A stretch of 64,000 bases of DNA from Burkholderia sp. LMG 13014 (GTDB lineage Bacteria; Pseudomonadota; Gammaproteobacteria; Burkholderiales; Burkholderiaceae): assembly GCF_905232215.1 (NCBI RefSeq), contig NZ_CAJNKE010000002.1, forward strand, positions 1 to 64,000, written 5' to 3'. Positions 27,076-36,363 of the stretch are shown piece after piece. A model generated the notes under the pieces. It did not search any database. It was not told where the DNA came from and saw only the letters and a list, made by a program, of their open reading frames with translations. Both the position numbers and the translations under genes were made by a program. The first letter of the stretch is position 1, and every line of letters starts with the position of its first letter.

Positions 27076-27885
27076 TTACAGCGATCGGATGAAATCCACG
27101 ATCTTGCCCGTGACCTCCCGAGGCCGCTCGAGGCTCGGCAAATGGGCGGTACCTGAGATTGGGTGGAAGATGCCGCCAGATACGGTATTCGCGAGGTAAC
27201 GACTACGCTCCTGAATGCCGGGAAGGTCAAGCTCCCCGCACATCACCAAGGTCGGCACTGAAATTTCTTCCAGGCGCCCATATGCGATCGGTGCGTCGGT
27301 GTTCATGCCTGCCGGGGGCAAACCGAGAGCGACAGCGTTCATCTCGTCAAACAGCTTGCGGGCCTCGCCTTTCACGCGCCCTTCGTGCTGAAGCGGGCCG
27401 TCAAGCCAGAGACTCGCGCGTATTGCAATGGCTTCTTCAATGTGGCTGTTGGCTTCAGCGTCTGCTAAACGGGTAATCAAATCGTCAATCTGCGGCGCAT
27501 GGATTAGTTTTGGCGCGCCGGTCACACTCGGCGCCACAAGAACAAGAGCGCGAACATGTGACGGATATCGAAGCGCTGCGTCGAGCGCTATGCCGCCGCC
27601 TTGCGAGCAGGCCACCAGTATTGCAGGAGCGCCGTCTGTCACCGACTCGACAACGGCGATCAAATCCTCGACGGAAGAATGAGCTTCTGCTTCAGCAGCT
27701 GTTTCTCCAAAGCCTCGCCGATCATAGGCAATGGCTTGGCGGCGCGTGCCTATTTCACGCAATTGGTGGCCCCACATCCGGCTATCCGCAACGCGTGCGT
27801 GCAAAAACACGATCGGGTCTCCACTGCCGACGACTTCGGTCGCAAGAGCGGCGCGACCGGACGTCACCAGAACGCTGTTCTTCAT
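27076..27885 (-). CDS. Alpha/beta fold hydrolase
   Basis: A 269-residue alpha/beta hydrolase. Strand 3 is followed by FLHARVADSRMWGHQLRE (oxyanion region), and the nucleophile elbow is ACSQGGG near residue 93, with Ser as nucleophile but Ala in place of the usual first Gly of GxSxG. The acid is probably the Asp in CGELDLPG near 218, and the catalytic His lies in SGTAHLPSLERP near 249. It resembles the 3-oxoadipate-enol-lactonase/carboxylesterase group. Codon use is less biased than the neighbours. ATG 27885 is the family-consistent start. Substrate unknown. Confidence 0.82.
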   Translation of the reverse strand: MKNSVLVTSGRAALATEVVGSGDPIVFLHARVADSRMWGHQLREIGTRRQAIAYDRRGFGETAAEAEAHSSVEDLIAVVESVTDGAPAILVACSQGGGIALDAALRYPSHVRALVLVAPSVTGAPKLIHAPQIDDLITRLADAEANSHIEEAIAIRASLWLDGPLQHEGRVKGEARKLFDEMNAVALGLPPAGMNTDAPIAYGRLEEISVPTLVMCGELDLPGIQERSRYLANTVSGGIFHPISGTAHLPSLERPREVTGKIVDFIRSL

Positions 27886-28523
27886 GAGCTATCCGATATC
27901 TGAGAATGGACTTGACGCCCGATGTGCGGGGCGTGTCGTTTCCGGTGTCAAACGGGCCAAGCCTGGGTGAAGTTCGCCCTATCCGGCTTACGGTCATGCA
28001 AAATTTTCAGGTTTCCCGTCAGGAATGCCGGTCGAACTACGAGTGTGCCGTGTTCGCGGAGCAAGGTAGCATCAAAGACTATCGCGCGCAGTCGGTCGAG
28101 GTCGCGGCGGCGGCCTGGGCCGCAAGCAGCCTGCTGCAGCAGGGAAACAATCAGATGTCGAACGTTCCGAAATAACTGCACTTCGCCGTCCGGCCTTTCC
28201 CGATTCTTCCCGGCTCGACCGCCACCTTGAATCGGGTCTCAATCGCTCTGACAAGGCGGGGCATGCGCGATGTCCGAACCGGGTTCCAGCTTGAGCGAAC
28301 AGCGTTCCGGGTAAAGTGAATCCCGACAGCCAGCCGCCTGCCCATGACGCCCCCAGGGTCGTCGTGGAAAACTGTATGAATATACAGTATAGTGTCCGTC
28401 GAAATCGAGCCGCACAGGTGCAACCCATGCAATCCTTGCGGCACGTGCGCCGCGCCTGCGGGCATCCGCCGCAGCGTTCCGGCACCGAGCACTCTGGTTA
28501 ACTCATTCAGACGGGCAGGCAAA
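27886..28523. other. Upstream region of uvrA-like gene
   Basis: Some 640 bases between divergent genes. A small frame at 27906-28175 lacks a clear binding site and family match. Toward the right lie the LexA box at 28371-28388 and a -10-like TATAGT at 28388-28393, giving a probable transcript start near 28400. About 120 bases of untranslated leader would then precede TTG 28524. Confidence 0.5.
28371..28388 (+). promoter_or_regulatory. LexA (SOS) box
   Basis: The sequence ACTGTATGAATATACAGT has the exact LexA core CTGT-N8-ACAG with an AT-rich centre, and is palindromic in its outer eight positions each side. It overlaps a -10-like TATAGT, so LexA binding would block the promoter of the four-ATPase UvrA. 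This matches SOS control of uvr genes in proteobacteria. Confidence 0.85.
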
Positions 28524-31500
28524 TTGTCATCCAGCAATCTGATCCGCATTCGCGGAGCACGTCAGCACAACCTCAAGAATCTCGATCTCGACCTGCGCAC
28601 CGGCGAGATGACGGTCGTCACCGGCCCGTCGGGCTCCGGCAAGTCGAGTCTCGTGTTCGACACGCTGTACGCGGAAGGCCAGCGGCGCTACGTCGAGACG
28701 TTCAGTGCGTACGCGCGGCAGTTCCTCGACCGGATGGATCGCCCGCAGGTCGAGCGCGTCGACGGCGTACCGCCCGCGATCGCGATCGACCAGACCAACC
28801 CGGTGCGCAGTTCGCGCTCGACCGTCGGCACGATGACCGAGCTGAACGATCACCTGAAGCTGCTGTACGCGCGCGCGGCCGAGCTGTTCGACCGCCAGAC
28901 CGCGCGGCAGGTGCGGCACGACACGCCGGAGACGATCTACGCGGAGCTCGTCGCGCGCACGCAGGCGGACGATCCGCGTGTCGTCGTCACGTTCCCGGTC
29001 GAATTGCCTGAAACGGTGTCCGACGAAGAAATCGCGCAGTGGCTGTCCGCGAGCGGCTACACGCGCGTGCAGGCGCAGCGCGAGGTCGCGTCGCCCACCG
29101 GGCCGCGCAAGGTGCTCGACGTGGTCGCCGACCGCTTTCGCGTGCAGAACACCGACAAGGTGCGCGTCGTCGAGGCGATCGAGGCGTCGCTGAAGCGCGG
29201 CGGCGGGCGCGTGAACGTGTACGTGCTCGCGGCAGAGCCGGAGCAGGCGGATGGCGCGGCCGCCGAGCCGCAGGTGTGGCGCTTCTCCACCGGGCTTCAC
29301 GATCCCGACAGCGACCTGCGCTACGCGGAGCCGCAGGCGGCGCTGTTCTCGTTCAATTCGGCGTACGGCGCGTGCGAAACCTGCCGCGGCTTCGGCCGCG
29401 TGATCGGCGTCGATCTCGGCCTCGTGATCCCCGACGCGCGCAAGACGCTGCGCGGCGGCGCGATCAAGCCGATGCAGACACCGGCCTGGAAGGAGTGTCA
29501 GGACGACCTGATGCGCTACGCGGCGAAAGCCGGCATCCCGCGCGACACGCCGTGGGCCGAGCTGTCGGACGCCGAGCGCGACTGGGTCGTCAACGGGTCG
29601 CCGGACTGGAACGGCAAGTGGCAGAGCCAGTGGTACGGCGTGAAGCGCTTCTTCGGCTATCTCGAGTCGAAGGCGTACAAGATGCATATCCGCATGCTGC
29701 TGTCGAAATATCGCAGCTACACGCCGTGCGACGTGTGCGGCGGCGCGCGCCTGAAGACGGAATCGCTGCAATGGCGGCTCGGCTCGAAAGAGAACGCCGA
29801 CGGCGTGCTCGCGCCGGCCGGCCGCTTCATGCCGCGCGGCGTCGACTGGAGCCGTGCGCAGCTCGAAGCGCTGCCGGGCCTGACCGTGCACGACCTGATG
29901 CTGCTGCCGATCGAGCGCATTCGCCGCTTCTTCGATGACATAACCTTGCCGAGCGCGCTGCTCGACGATGCGTTGAAGCTGCTGCTCGCCGAGGTGCGCA
30001 CGCGGCTGAAATACCTGTGCGACGTGGGGCTCGGTTACCTGACGCTCGACCGGCAGAGCCGCACGCTGTCGGGCGGCGAGGTGCAGCGGATCAACCTGAC
30101 GACGGCGCTCGGCACGTCGCTCACGAAAACCCTGTTCGTGCTCGACGAACCGAGCATCGGGCTGCATCCGCGCGATCTCACGCGGATCGTCGAGGCGATG
30201 CAGCGGCTGCGCGATGCGGGCAATACGCTGGTCGTGGTCGAACACGATCCGTCGGTGATGCTCGCGGCCGACCGGCTGATCGACATGGGGCCCGGCCCGG
30301 GAGAGCGCGGCGGCACGATCGTCTACGACGGCACGCCGGGCGACATCCGGTCGGCGCATACGCTGACGGGCGAGTATCTCGGCGGCCGCAAGCATGTCGC
30401 GCATGCGTCGAACTGGGCACGCCGGGTGGTCGACGCGAACACGCCGCGCATCGTGCTCGAAGGGGCAAGCGAACACAACCTGCGCGACGTCACGGTCGAG
30501 ATTCCGTTGCAACGGCTCGTCTGCGTGACGGGCGTGTCGGGGTCCGGCAAGTCCACGCTGCTGCAGGACGTGCTCTATCCGGCGATGGCGCGGCACCACG
30601 GCAAGGCGACCGAGTCGCCGGGCGCGTTCCTCAGCCTCTCGGGTGCCGACCAGGTGGGCGACGTCGTGTTCGTCGACCAGTCGCCGATCGGCAAGACCAC
30701 GCGGTCGAACCCGGCGAGCTACGTCGGCGCGTTCGACGAGATCCGCAAGCTGTTCGCGAAGGCACCGCTCGCGCTGCAACGCGGCTACGGCGCCGGCACG
30801 TTCAGCTTCAACTCGGGCGACGGCCGGTGCCCGACCTGCGGCGGCTCGGGCTTCGAGCACATCGAGATGCAGTTCCTGAGCGACGTCTACCTGCGCTGCC
30901 CGGACTGCGACGGCAGCCGCTACCGCGCCGAGATTCTCGAAGTGCGCATCGAGCGCAACGGCCGTGCGCTGAGCATCGCCGACGTGCTGGATCTCACCGT
31001 CAGCGAAGCGGCCGCGTTCTTCGCGACCGACGCCGAGGTGCTGCGCGTGCTGCAGCCGATCGTCGACGTCGGCCTCGAATACGTGAAGCTCGGCCAGCCG
31101 GTGCCGACGCTGTCGGGCGGCGAAGCGCAGCGCCTGAAACTGGCCGGTTTCCTCGCCGAATCGGCGGCAGCCGTCAACGGGCGCCGGGTCGTCACGGAAG
31201 AGGCGCGCATCGCGCGGGCGAAGCTGTTCATGTTCGACGAGCCGACCACCGGGCTGCACTTCGACGACATCGCGAAGCTGATGCAGGCGTTCGGCAAGCT
31301 GCTCGCGGCCGGCCATTCGCTGATCGTGATCGAGCACAACCTCGACGTGATCCGCGCGGCCGACTGGCTGATCGATCTCGGCCCGGAGGGCGGCGACGGC
31401 GGCGGTCTCGTGCTGTGCGCGGGCACGCCTGACGACGTGAAGGCCTGCGCCGAATCGCACACGGGCGTGGCGCTGTTGCAGTACGACCGCGCGATGGATG

Positions 31501-34427
31501 CCGAACTGGCGCTCGCCGACGAAGGTAAGCCGCTGCAGGCCGTGCTGAACGCGGCGCGCGAGCGGCGTGCGATCGAAGGCGAGGATGTCGTGCGGATCGT
31601 CAACGCGCGCGAGCACAACCTGAAGGCGCTCGACGTCGACATCCCGCACGGCAAGTTCAACGTGATCACCGGCGTGTCGGGTTCCGGCAAGTCGACGCTC
31701 GCGTTCGATATCCTGTTCCACGAAGGCCAGCGCCGTTACCTCGAATCGCTGAACGCGTATGCGCGCTCGATCGTGCAGCCGGCCGGCCGCCCCGAAGTCG
31801 ATGCGGTGTACGGCATTCCGCCGACCGTCGCGATCGAGCAGCGGCTGTCGCGCGGCGGGCGCAAGAGTACGGTCGCGACCACGTCCGAGGTCTGGCACTT
31901 CCTGCGGCTGCTGTACGTGAAGCTCGGCCTGCAGCATTGCATCCACGACGGCACGCCGGTTACGTCGCAATCGGTCGAATCGATCGCCGCTCAGTTGCTG
32001 CGCGATCATCGTGACGAGCACGTCGGGCTGCTCGCGCCGCTCGTCGTCAACCGCAAGGGCGTATATACGGATCTTGCGAAGTGGGCGAAGGCGCGCGGCA
32101 GCACGCATCTGCGCGTCGACGGCGAGTTCGTGCCGGTCGATCCGTGGCCGAAGCTCGACCGCTTCCGCGAGCATACGATCGAGCTGCCGGTGGCCGATAT
32201 CGTCGTGTCGCCGGACAACGAGGCCGAATTGCGGCGCGTGCTCGACGAGACGCTCGAGCTCGGCAAGGGCGTGATGCATCTGCTCGCGCCGCTCGACGGG
32301 CTGCACCATGCGATGCAGAACGATCATTCGACCGCGCGTGTCGGCACGGTCAAGGTGCTGTCGGTCAAGCGCGCGTGCCCGGTGTGCGGCACGAGCTACC
32401 CGGAGCTGGACCCGCGGATGTTCTCGTACAACAGCAAGCACGGCTGGTGCACGACCTGCGTCGGCACCGGCGTCACGCTCACGCGCGAACAGCGCGCCGC
32501 GTACGACGACACGGTGCTCGCAGGCGACGATCGCGGCCGCGAGCAGACGCTGCCTTCCGACGAGCAGGAACCGGAAGGCGTGGGCAACGAGCCGTGCCCG
32601 GATTGCAACGGTACGCGGCTGAACCCGTCCGCGCGCGCGGTCACGTTCGACGCGCATCCGATCGTCGAGGTCGCGCAATGGACGGTGTCCGACACGCGCC
32701 GCTGGATTGACGAGCTGGAACTGACGGGGCGCGACGCGCAGATCGCGCGCGATATCGTCAGCGAGATCGGCAGCCGCCTCGCGTTTCTGGAGGAAGTCGG
32801 GCTCGGCTACCTGAGCCTCGATCGCGCGGCGCCGAGCCTGTCGGGTGGCGAAGCGCAGCGCATCCGGCTCGCCGCGCAGCTCGGCAGCAACCTGCAGGGT
32901 GTCTGCTACGTGCTCGACGAGCCGACGATCGGCCTGCATCCGCGCGACAACCAGATCCTGCTGGATGCGCTGCGCAAGCTCGGCGACAAGGGCAATACGC
33001 TCGTCGTCGTCGAGCATGACGAGGACACGATCCGCCGCGCCGATCACATCATCGACGTCGGCCCGGGCGCCGGCAAGCGCGGCGGCACGCTGGTCGCGCA
33101 GGGCGCGGTCGCGGATCTGGCCGCGCAGTCCGATTCGGTAACCGGGCGCCTGCTTGCACAACCGATGACGCACCCGCTGCAGCCGCGCCGCAGCGTGAGC
33201 CTGCCGGGCAAGAAGGGCGGTGCCGCGGTGCCGGATGCGTGGCTGACCGTGCATGGCGCGCGGCTGCACAACCTGCGCGACGTCACGGTCGGCATTCCGC
33301 TTGCGCGGCTCGTTGCGGTCACGGGCGTGAGCGGTTCGGGCAAGTCGACGCTCGCGCGCGACGTGCTGATGACGAACCTGCTCGACGCGGTCGGCCGCTC
33401 GGTGCTGTCGTCGCCGGCCACGCGGCGTGCGCGCAAGGCCGCGCAGCAGGACGCGCCGGCCACCAACCGCCGTTCGAGCGTGCTGGCGCGCAGCGCACCG
33501 CGGCCGTCGCTGAACGTCACACATGCGTGGCAGGGCTGCGAATCGCTGAGCGGCTGGGAACAGATCGATCGCGTGCTGGAAGTCGACCAGACGCCGATCG
33601 GCAAGACGCCGCGCTCGTGCCCGGCCACCTATATCGGCGTGTGGGACACGATCCGCAAGCTGTTCGCCGATACGCTGGAAGCACGTGCGCGCGGCTACAC
33701 GGCGTCGCGTTTCTCGTTCAATACCGGCGACGGGCGCTGCCCCGCCTGCGAAGGGCAAGGCGTGCGCACGATCGGGATGAGCTTCCTGCCCGACGTGAAG
33801 GTGCCGTGCGACGTGTGTCACGGGCAGCGCTTCAACCCCGAAACGCTCGCCGTCACGTGGCGCGGCCGGAACATCGGCGACGTGTTGACGATGGAGATCG
33901 ACGAGGCGGTGGAGTTCTTCGCGCCGATCTCGAACATCGCGCATCCGCTACAGCTGATGAAGGATGTCGGCCTCGGCTACCTGACGCTCGGCCAGCCGTC
34001 GCCGACGTTGTCGGGCGGCGAGGCGCAGCGCATCAAGCTCGTCACCGAGCTGACGAAGGTGCGCGACGACATCACGCGGCGCGGCCAGAAGGCGCCGCAT
34101 ACGCTGTACGTGCTCGACGAACCGACGGTCGGCCTGCACATGGCGGACGTCGCGAAGCTGATTCGCGTGCTGCACCGGCTCGTCGATGCGGGGCACAGCG
34201 TCGTCGTGATCGAGCACGACCTCGACGTGATCGCGGAAGCCGACTGGATCATCGATCTCGGGCCGGAAGGTGGTGTGGGCGGCGGCACGATCGTCGCGGC
34301 GGCGCCGCCGGAAGCACTCGTGCAGGTGAGCGCAAGCCATACCGGGCAGGCGCTCAGGCCCGTGCTTGCGCGAACGGGGTCGGACGAGGGGGAAGCCGCG
34401 TGTGAGGGAGAAGCGCGGGTAGGGTGA
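28524..34427 (+). CDS. uvrA2: Double-length UvrA-like excinuclease ATPase (four ABC modules)
   Basis: A 1967-residue protein, about twice the usual 940-970, made of two complete UvrA units in tandem. Walker A loops lie near residues 34, 669, 1049 and 1600, and ABC signatures LSGGE(A/V)QR near 515, 862, 1438 and 1828. Each is followed by a Walker B of the LDEPS/TxGLH type. CxxC zinc-finger pairs are visible, for example CETCRGFG, CPTCGGSG, CTTCVGTG and CPACEGQG. UvrA dimers find helix-distorting DNA damage; this form covalently links what is normally a dimer. I choose TTG 28524 with AGG 8 bases upstream, because a GTG at 28392 abuts the LexA box. Whether it repairs DNA or protects against specific adducts is unknown. 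Confidence 0.92.
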   Translation: MSSSNLIRIRGARQHNLKNLDLDLRTGEMTVVTGPSGSGKSSLVFDTLYAEGQRRYVETFSAYARQFLDRMDRPQVERVDGVPPAIAIDQTNPVRSSRSTVGTMTELNDHLKLLYARAAELFDRQTARQVRHDTPETIYAELVARTQADDPRVVVTFPVELPETVSDEEIAQWLSASGYTRVQAQREVASPTGPRKVLDVVADRFRVQNTDKVRVVEAIEASLKRGGGRVNVYVLAAEPEQADGAAAEPQVWRFSTGLHDPDSDLRYAEPQAALFSFNSAYGACETCRGFGRVIGVDLGLVIPDARKTLRGGAIKPMQTPAWKECQDDLMRYAAKAGIPRDTPWAELSDAERDWVVNGSPDWNGKWQSQWYGVKRFFGYLESKAYKMHIRMLLSKYRSYTPCDVCGGARLKTESLQWRLGSKENADGVLAPAGRFMPRGVDWSRAQLEALPGLTVHDLMLLPIERIRRFFDDITLPSALLDDALKLLLAEVRTRLKYLCDVGLGYLTLDRQSRTLSGGEVQRINLTTALGTSLTKTLFVLDEPSIGLHPRDLTRIVEAMQRLRDAGNTLVVVEHDPSVMLAADRLIDMGPGPGERGGTIVYDGTPGDIRSAHTLTGEYLGGRKHVAHASNWARRVVDANTPRIVLEGASEHNLRDVTVEIPLQRLVCVTGVSGSGKSTLLQDVLYPAMARHHGKATESPGAFLSLSGADQVGDVVFVDQSPIGKTTRSNPASYVGAFDEIRKLFAKAPLALQRGYGAGTFSFNSGDGRCPTCGGSGFEHIEMQFLSDVYLRCPDCDGSRYRAEILEVRIERNGRALSIADVLDLTVSEAAAFFATDAEVLRVLQPIVDVGLEYVKLGQPVPTLSGGEAQRLKLAGFLAESAAAVNGRRVVTEEARIARAKLFMFDEPTTGLHFDDIAKLMQAFGKLLAAGHSLIVIEHNLDVIRAADWLIDLGPEGGDGGGLVLCAGTPDDVKACAESHTGVALLQYDRAMDAELALADEGKPLQAVLNAARERRAIEGEDVVRIVNAREHNLKALDVDIPHGKFNVITGVSGSGKSTLAFDILFHEGQRRYLESLNAYARSIVQPAGRPEVDAVYGIPPTVAIEQRLSRGGRKSTVATTSEVWHFLRLLYVKLGLQHCIHDGTPVTSQSVESIAAQLLRDHRDEHVGLLAPLVVNRKGVYTDLAKWAKARGSTHLRVDGEFVPVDPWPKLDRFREHTIELPVADIVVSPDNEAELRRVLDETLELGKGVMHLLAPLDGLHHAMQNDHSTARVGTVKVLSVKRACPVCGTSYPELDPRMFSYNSKHGWCTTCVGTGVTLTREQRAAYDDTVLAGDDRGREQTLPSDEQEPEGVGNEPCPDCNGTRLNPSARAVTFDAHPIVEVAQWTVSDTRRWIDELELTGRDAQIARDIVSEIGSRLAFLEEVGLGYLSLDRAAPSLSGGEAQRIRLAAQLGSNLQGVCYVLDEPTIGLHPRDNQILLDALRKLGDKGNTLVVVEHDEDTIRRADHIIDVGPGAGKRGGTLVAQGAVADLAAQSDSVTGRLLAQPMTHPLQPRRSVSLPGKKGGAAVPDAWLTVHGARLHNLRDVTVGIPLARLVAVTGVSGSGKSTLARDVLMTNLLDAVGRSVLSSPATRRARKAAQQDAPATNRRSSVLARSAPRPSLNVTHAWQGCESLSGWEQIDRVLEVDQTPIGKTPRSCPATYIGVWDTIRKLFADTLEARARGYTASRFSFNTGDGRCPACEGQGVRTIGMSFLPDVKVPCDVCHGQRFNPETLAVTWRGRNIGDVLTMEIDEAVEFFAPISNIAHPLQLMKDVGLGYLTLGQPSPTLSGGEAQRIKLVTELTKVRDDITRRGQKAPHTLYVLDEPTVGLHMADVAKLIRVLHRLVDAGHSVVVIEHDLDVIAEADWIIDLGPEGGVGGGTIVAAAPPEALVQVSASHTGQALRPVLARTGSDEGEAACEGEARVG

Positions 34428-34471
34428 GCGTGATGCTTCGTATCGACGGCTCCGGAGCCGGGCGATGTTTT

Positions 34472-34502
34472 CCCCGCAGCTCACTTGCAAGTGGCTGCGG
34501 GG
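34472..34502 (+). terminator. Long nested hairpin after uvrA2
   Basis: Arms CCCCGCAGC (34472-34480) and GCTGCGGGG (34494-34502) enclose a second perfect palindrome, CACTTGCAAGTG, so the stem can extend to about 15 pairs with one bulged base. It lies 45 bases past the stop. No T tract follows. It is a candidate 3' stabiliser or first terminator, ahead of the intrinsic terminator at 34522. Confidence 0.55.
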
Positions 34503-34521
34503 AACCGCTATCCGGCCCATG

Positions 34522-34548
34522 CACCCCTCTTCGAGGGGTGTTTTTTTT
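34522..34548 (+). terminator. Rho-independent terminator of uvrA2
   Basis: CACCCCTC and GAGGGGTG pair across a three-base TTC loop, immediately followed by eight T residues. This is a textbook intrinsic terminator about 95 bases after the uvrA2 stop. Confidence 0.92.
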
Positions 34549-34825
34549 CGTGCGGCGGTCAACGCCCAGTGCCGCCGGCGTGATCGCGCGTCGCGCAAGC
34601 CGTCACAAGCTGGCAGGTCGACACAACGGTCGACCCGACCGGCGTCACACACCATCAGCTCACGCGCCCGACCGAACGGGCGCATCCATTGTTAATCCGG
34701 CTCGAATACTGAGTTGGATACAGGGGTATACGAGAAAGCACACCGCATGGTTAGGATGATTGCCGTTGGCCGACGGACGTCTCCGGATCGTCCAGTCATT
34801 CTCGAACCGCATCAGGAGTGCAATC

Positions 34826-35113
34826 TTGGCGACCTATATCGTCTTCACGCGTGAAAGCACGCAGGATCAACACGAACTCGACATCTACCAGAGCAAGGTC
34901 GGCGCGACGCTGGCCGGCCACCCGGTGAAGGTGCTGGCCGCGTATGGCCCGCAAGAAACGCTCGAGGGCGACGGCCCGGAAGGCGTGGTGATCGTCGAGT
35001 TTCCGTCCAGGGACGCCGCGCACGCGTGGTACGACAGCCCGGCATACCAGGCCGCCGTCCAGCATCGCTTCAAGGGTGCACGCTATCGGGCCGTGCTGGT
35101 CGAAGGGGCCTGA
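34826..35113 (+). CDS. DUF1330 family protein
   Basis: A 95-residue dimeric ferredoxin-like-fold protein. Family features are the N-terminal strand ATYIVFTRESTQDQHELDIY, VKVLAAYGPQETLEGDGPEG, VVIVEFPSRDAAHAWYDSPA and a final RYRAVLVEGA. DUF1330 members are small cytosolic proteins of unknown reaction, related to stress-responsive alpha-beta barrels. The start is TTG 34826 with AGGAG 7 bases upstream; the longer open frame to the left has no binding site. Confidence 0.85.
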   Translation: MATYIVFTRESTQDQHELDIYQSKVGATLAGHPVKVLAAYGPQETLEGDGPEGVVIVEFPSRDAAHAWYDSPAYQAAVQHRFKGARYRAVLVEGA

Positions 35114-35560
35114 CCTGGCCGGCGGGGGCTGCTCGCCGGCCGCCGCCACGACCATGCCATCGACCGGGCCGTATCCGTGCATTCAATTTCGTAGTCATCC
35201 TCATTAAAATTCCGTGGATGGAAACGGGATGCCGAAAGTCTCGTTGACTATCGATAGCGCCCGCGGTCTCGGGGGTGCCATGAGACGTCGGATAGCATCC
35301 GGGGCCGCAGCAATCAAGAAACGTTGTTGCATAAATACAGGCGGGTCCCCACGGCGGCCTCCGCCGCGACAGTCATGCGCGGCCGGCGCCGCATTCCAAC
35401 CTCGATTACAGGCTTGCGTCATAACCTGACGGTCAGCTGCCATCCCCGAATGGAGCGGCTGCGGTGCCCATATCGACAAGGCGCCAAGTGTGCGACGCAA
35501 GTAAGATCAGCAGTTCGCCGAGCAAATCGGCCTCATCGAGCCTTTATGGAACCGTCTCTC
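35114..35560. other. Intergenic, possible IS end
   Basis: About 450 bases with no convincing gene. At 35324-35338 the sequence GTTGTTGCATAAATAC resembles ends of some IS5-type elements, but I find no matching partner or transposase. The promoter of the heme-binding-like gene must lie in the right part. Confidence 0.35.
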
Positions 35561-36076
35561 ATGTTTTCGAAAAAGTCCCGTATCTTCATTGTGGCCAGCG
35601 CCATTTTCACCGCCCATGCCGCAGCACAATCCCCCGCACCGGCACCGATTCCCGAGCAACTCCCGTACGACATCCCCTACGGTCCGCCGATTACGTTGGC
35701 ACAGGCGCGCACGGCCATTACGGCAGCCGAAGCAGAGGCCCGGCGCCGAAACTGGAAATACGCGCTCGTCGTCGTCGACAGCGGCGGGAATCTGGTCTCG
35801 AGCGACAAAATGGATGGAACGCAACTCGCATCCATCGAAATCGCGGAAGCCAAGGCGCGCGCATCGGTGCGTTTCCGCAGGCAGACCAAGGACATGCAGA
35901 ACGCGATCAACAACGGCGGCGCGACCGGCAACCTCAGCATTCCGGGCATTCTCGCCGGAGAGGGCGGCATTCCGATCGTGGTGGGCGGGCAACTGATCGG
36001 TGCGATCGGCGCCAGCGGTGGCGCGGGTGTGCAGGATAGCGTGATCGCGGCCGCGGGGGCGGCGGCAATCCGGTAA
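35561..36076 (+). CDS. Exported GlcG/HbpS-family heme-binding-like protein
   Basis: A 171-residue exported protein. The signal peptide MFSKKSRIFIVASAIFTAHA is cut after AQS or nearby. The mature domain is the GlcG/HbpS (DUF336) fold: LTLAQARTAITAAEAEARRR-like helix, KYALVVVDSGGNLVSSDKMD, then SIPGILAGEGGIPIVVGGQL and GAIGASGGAGVQDSVIAAAG. HbpS-like proteins bind heme or take part in redox sensing. ATG 35561 places the signal at the N-terminus; ATG 35546 would add five residues. It precedes the dehydrogenase operon by 480 bases on the same strand, but palindromes separate them. Confidence 0.88.
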   Translation: MFSKKSRIFIVASAIFTAHAAAQSPAPAPIPEQLPYDIPYGPPITLAQARTAITAAEAEARRRNWKYALVVVDSGGNLVSSDKMDGTQLASIEIAEAKARASVRFRRQTKDMQNAINNGGATGNLSIPGILAGEGGIPIVVGGQLIGAIGASGGAGVQDSVIAAAGAAAIR

Positions 36077-36315
36077 GTCGCCGGGCAACAGGCAAGCCGT
36101 CTATACGTCGATTATCCTTTCAAATAAATAATGTAAATCTGACGTTTTAATTTCATCTGGTTTTGCGCGTACCCGAGGCCGACTGCGGCCTGACGGATTC
36201 GCCCCGCGTCAGCCGGGATTGACTGCTCGACCCGGTCGCGAAAATACGCGATTCGATCGATATCGCTACACTTCCCCCTTTGCGATGAAAATTTGAACCG
36301 GTTGCTGGATGCAAA

Positions 36316-36333
36316 AATGGAACCGGTTCCATT
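36316..36333. promoter_or_regulatory. 18-bp perfect palindrome, LacI/GntR-type operator
   Basis: AATGGAACCGGTTCCATT reads identically on both strands. Its central AACCGGTT, flanked by GG/CC, is like LacI-family operators for sugar genes. A related GAACCGGTTG lies 25 bases upstream centre-to-centre. It stands about 225 bases before the dehydrogenase operon. The binding protein is not encoded nearby. Confidence 0.6.
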
Positions 36334-36335
36334 CG

Positions 36336-36363
36336 CTGGCCGGATTATGCATAATCCGGCCAG
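36336..36363. promoter_or_regulatory. 28-bp perfect palindrome
   Basis: Two 14-base arms, CTGGCCGGATTATG and CATAATCCGGCCAG, form a perfect palindrome that starts 2 bases after the 18-bp palindrome. It could be a second operator or a hairpin in the mRNA leader; it is followed by ATAAAAATTC, which is A-rich rather than T-rich, so an intrinsic terminator on the plus strand is unlikely. Confidence 0.55.

Noticed and set aside
27906-28175. 89-codon plus-strand frame upstream of uvrA2
   Set aside because: No clear ribosome binding site or protein features; it overlaps the promoter region of divergent genes.
28392-28523. GTG start that would add 44 residues to the UvrA-like protein
   Set aside because: It abuts the LexA box and overlaps the -10-like TATAGT, leaving no room for a ribosome binding site; the conserved N-terminus begins at TTG 28524.
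28527-33944. 1805-codon open frame on the minus strand opposite uvrA2
   Set aside because: Arg/Ala/His-rich shadow caused by GC-biased third positions of the real gene; no motif.
35324-35338. IS5-like end GTTGTTGCATAAATAC
   Set aside because: No partner repeat or transposase part found within the window.
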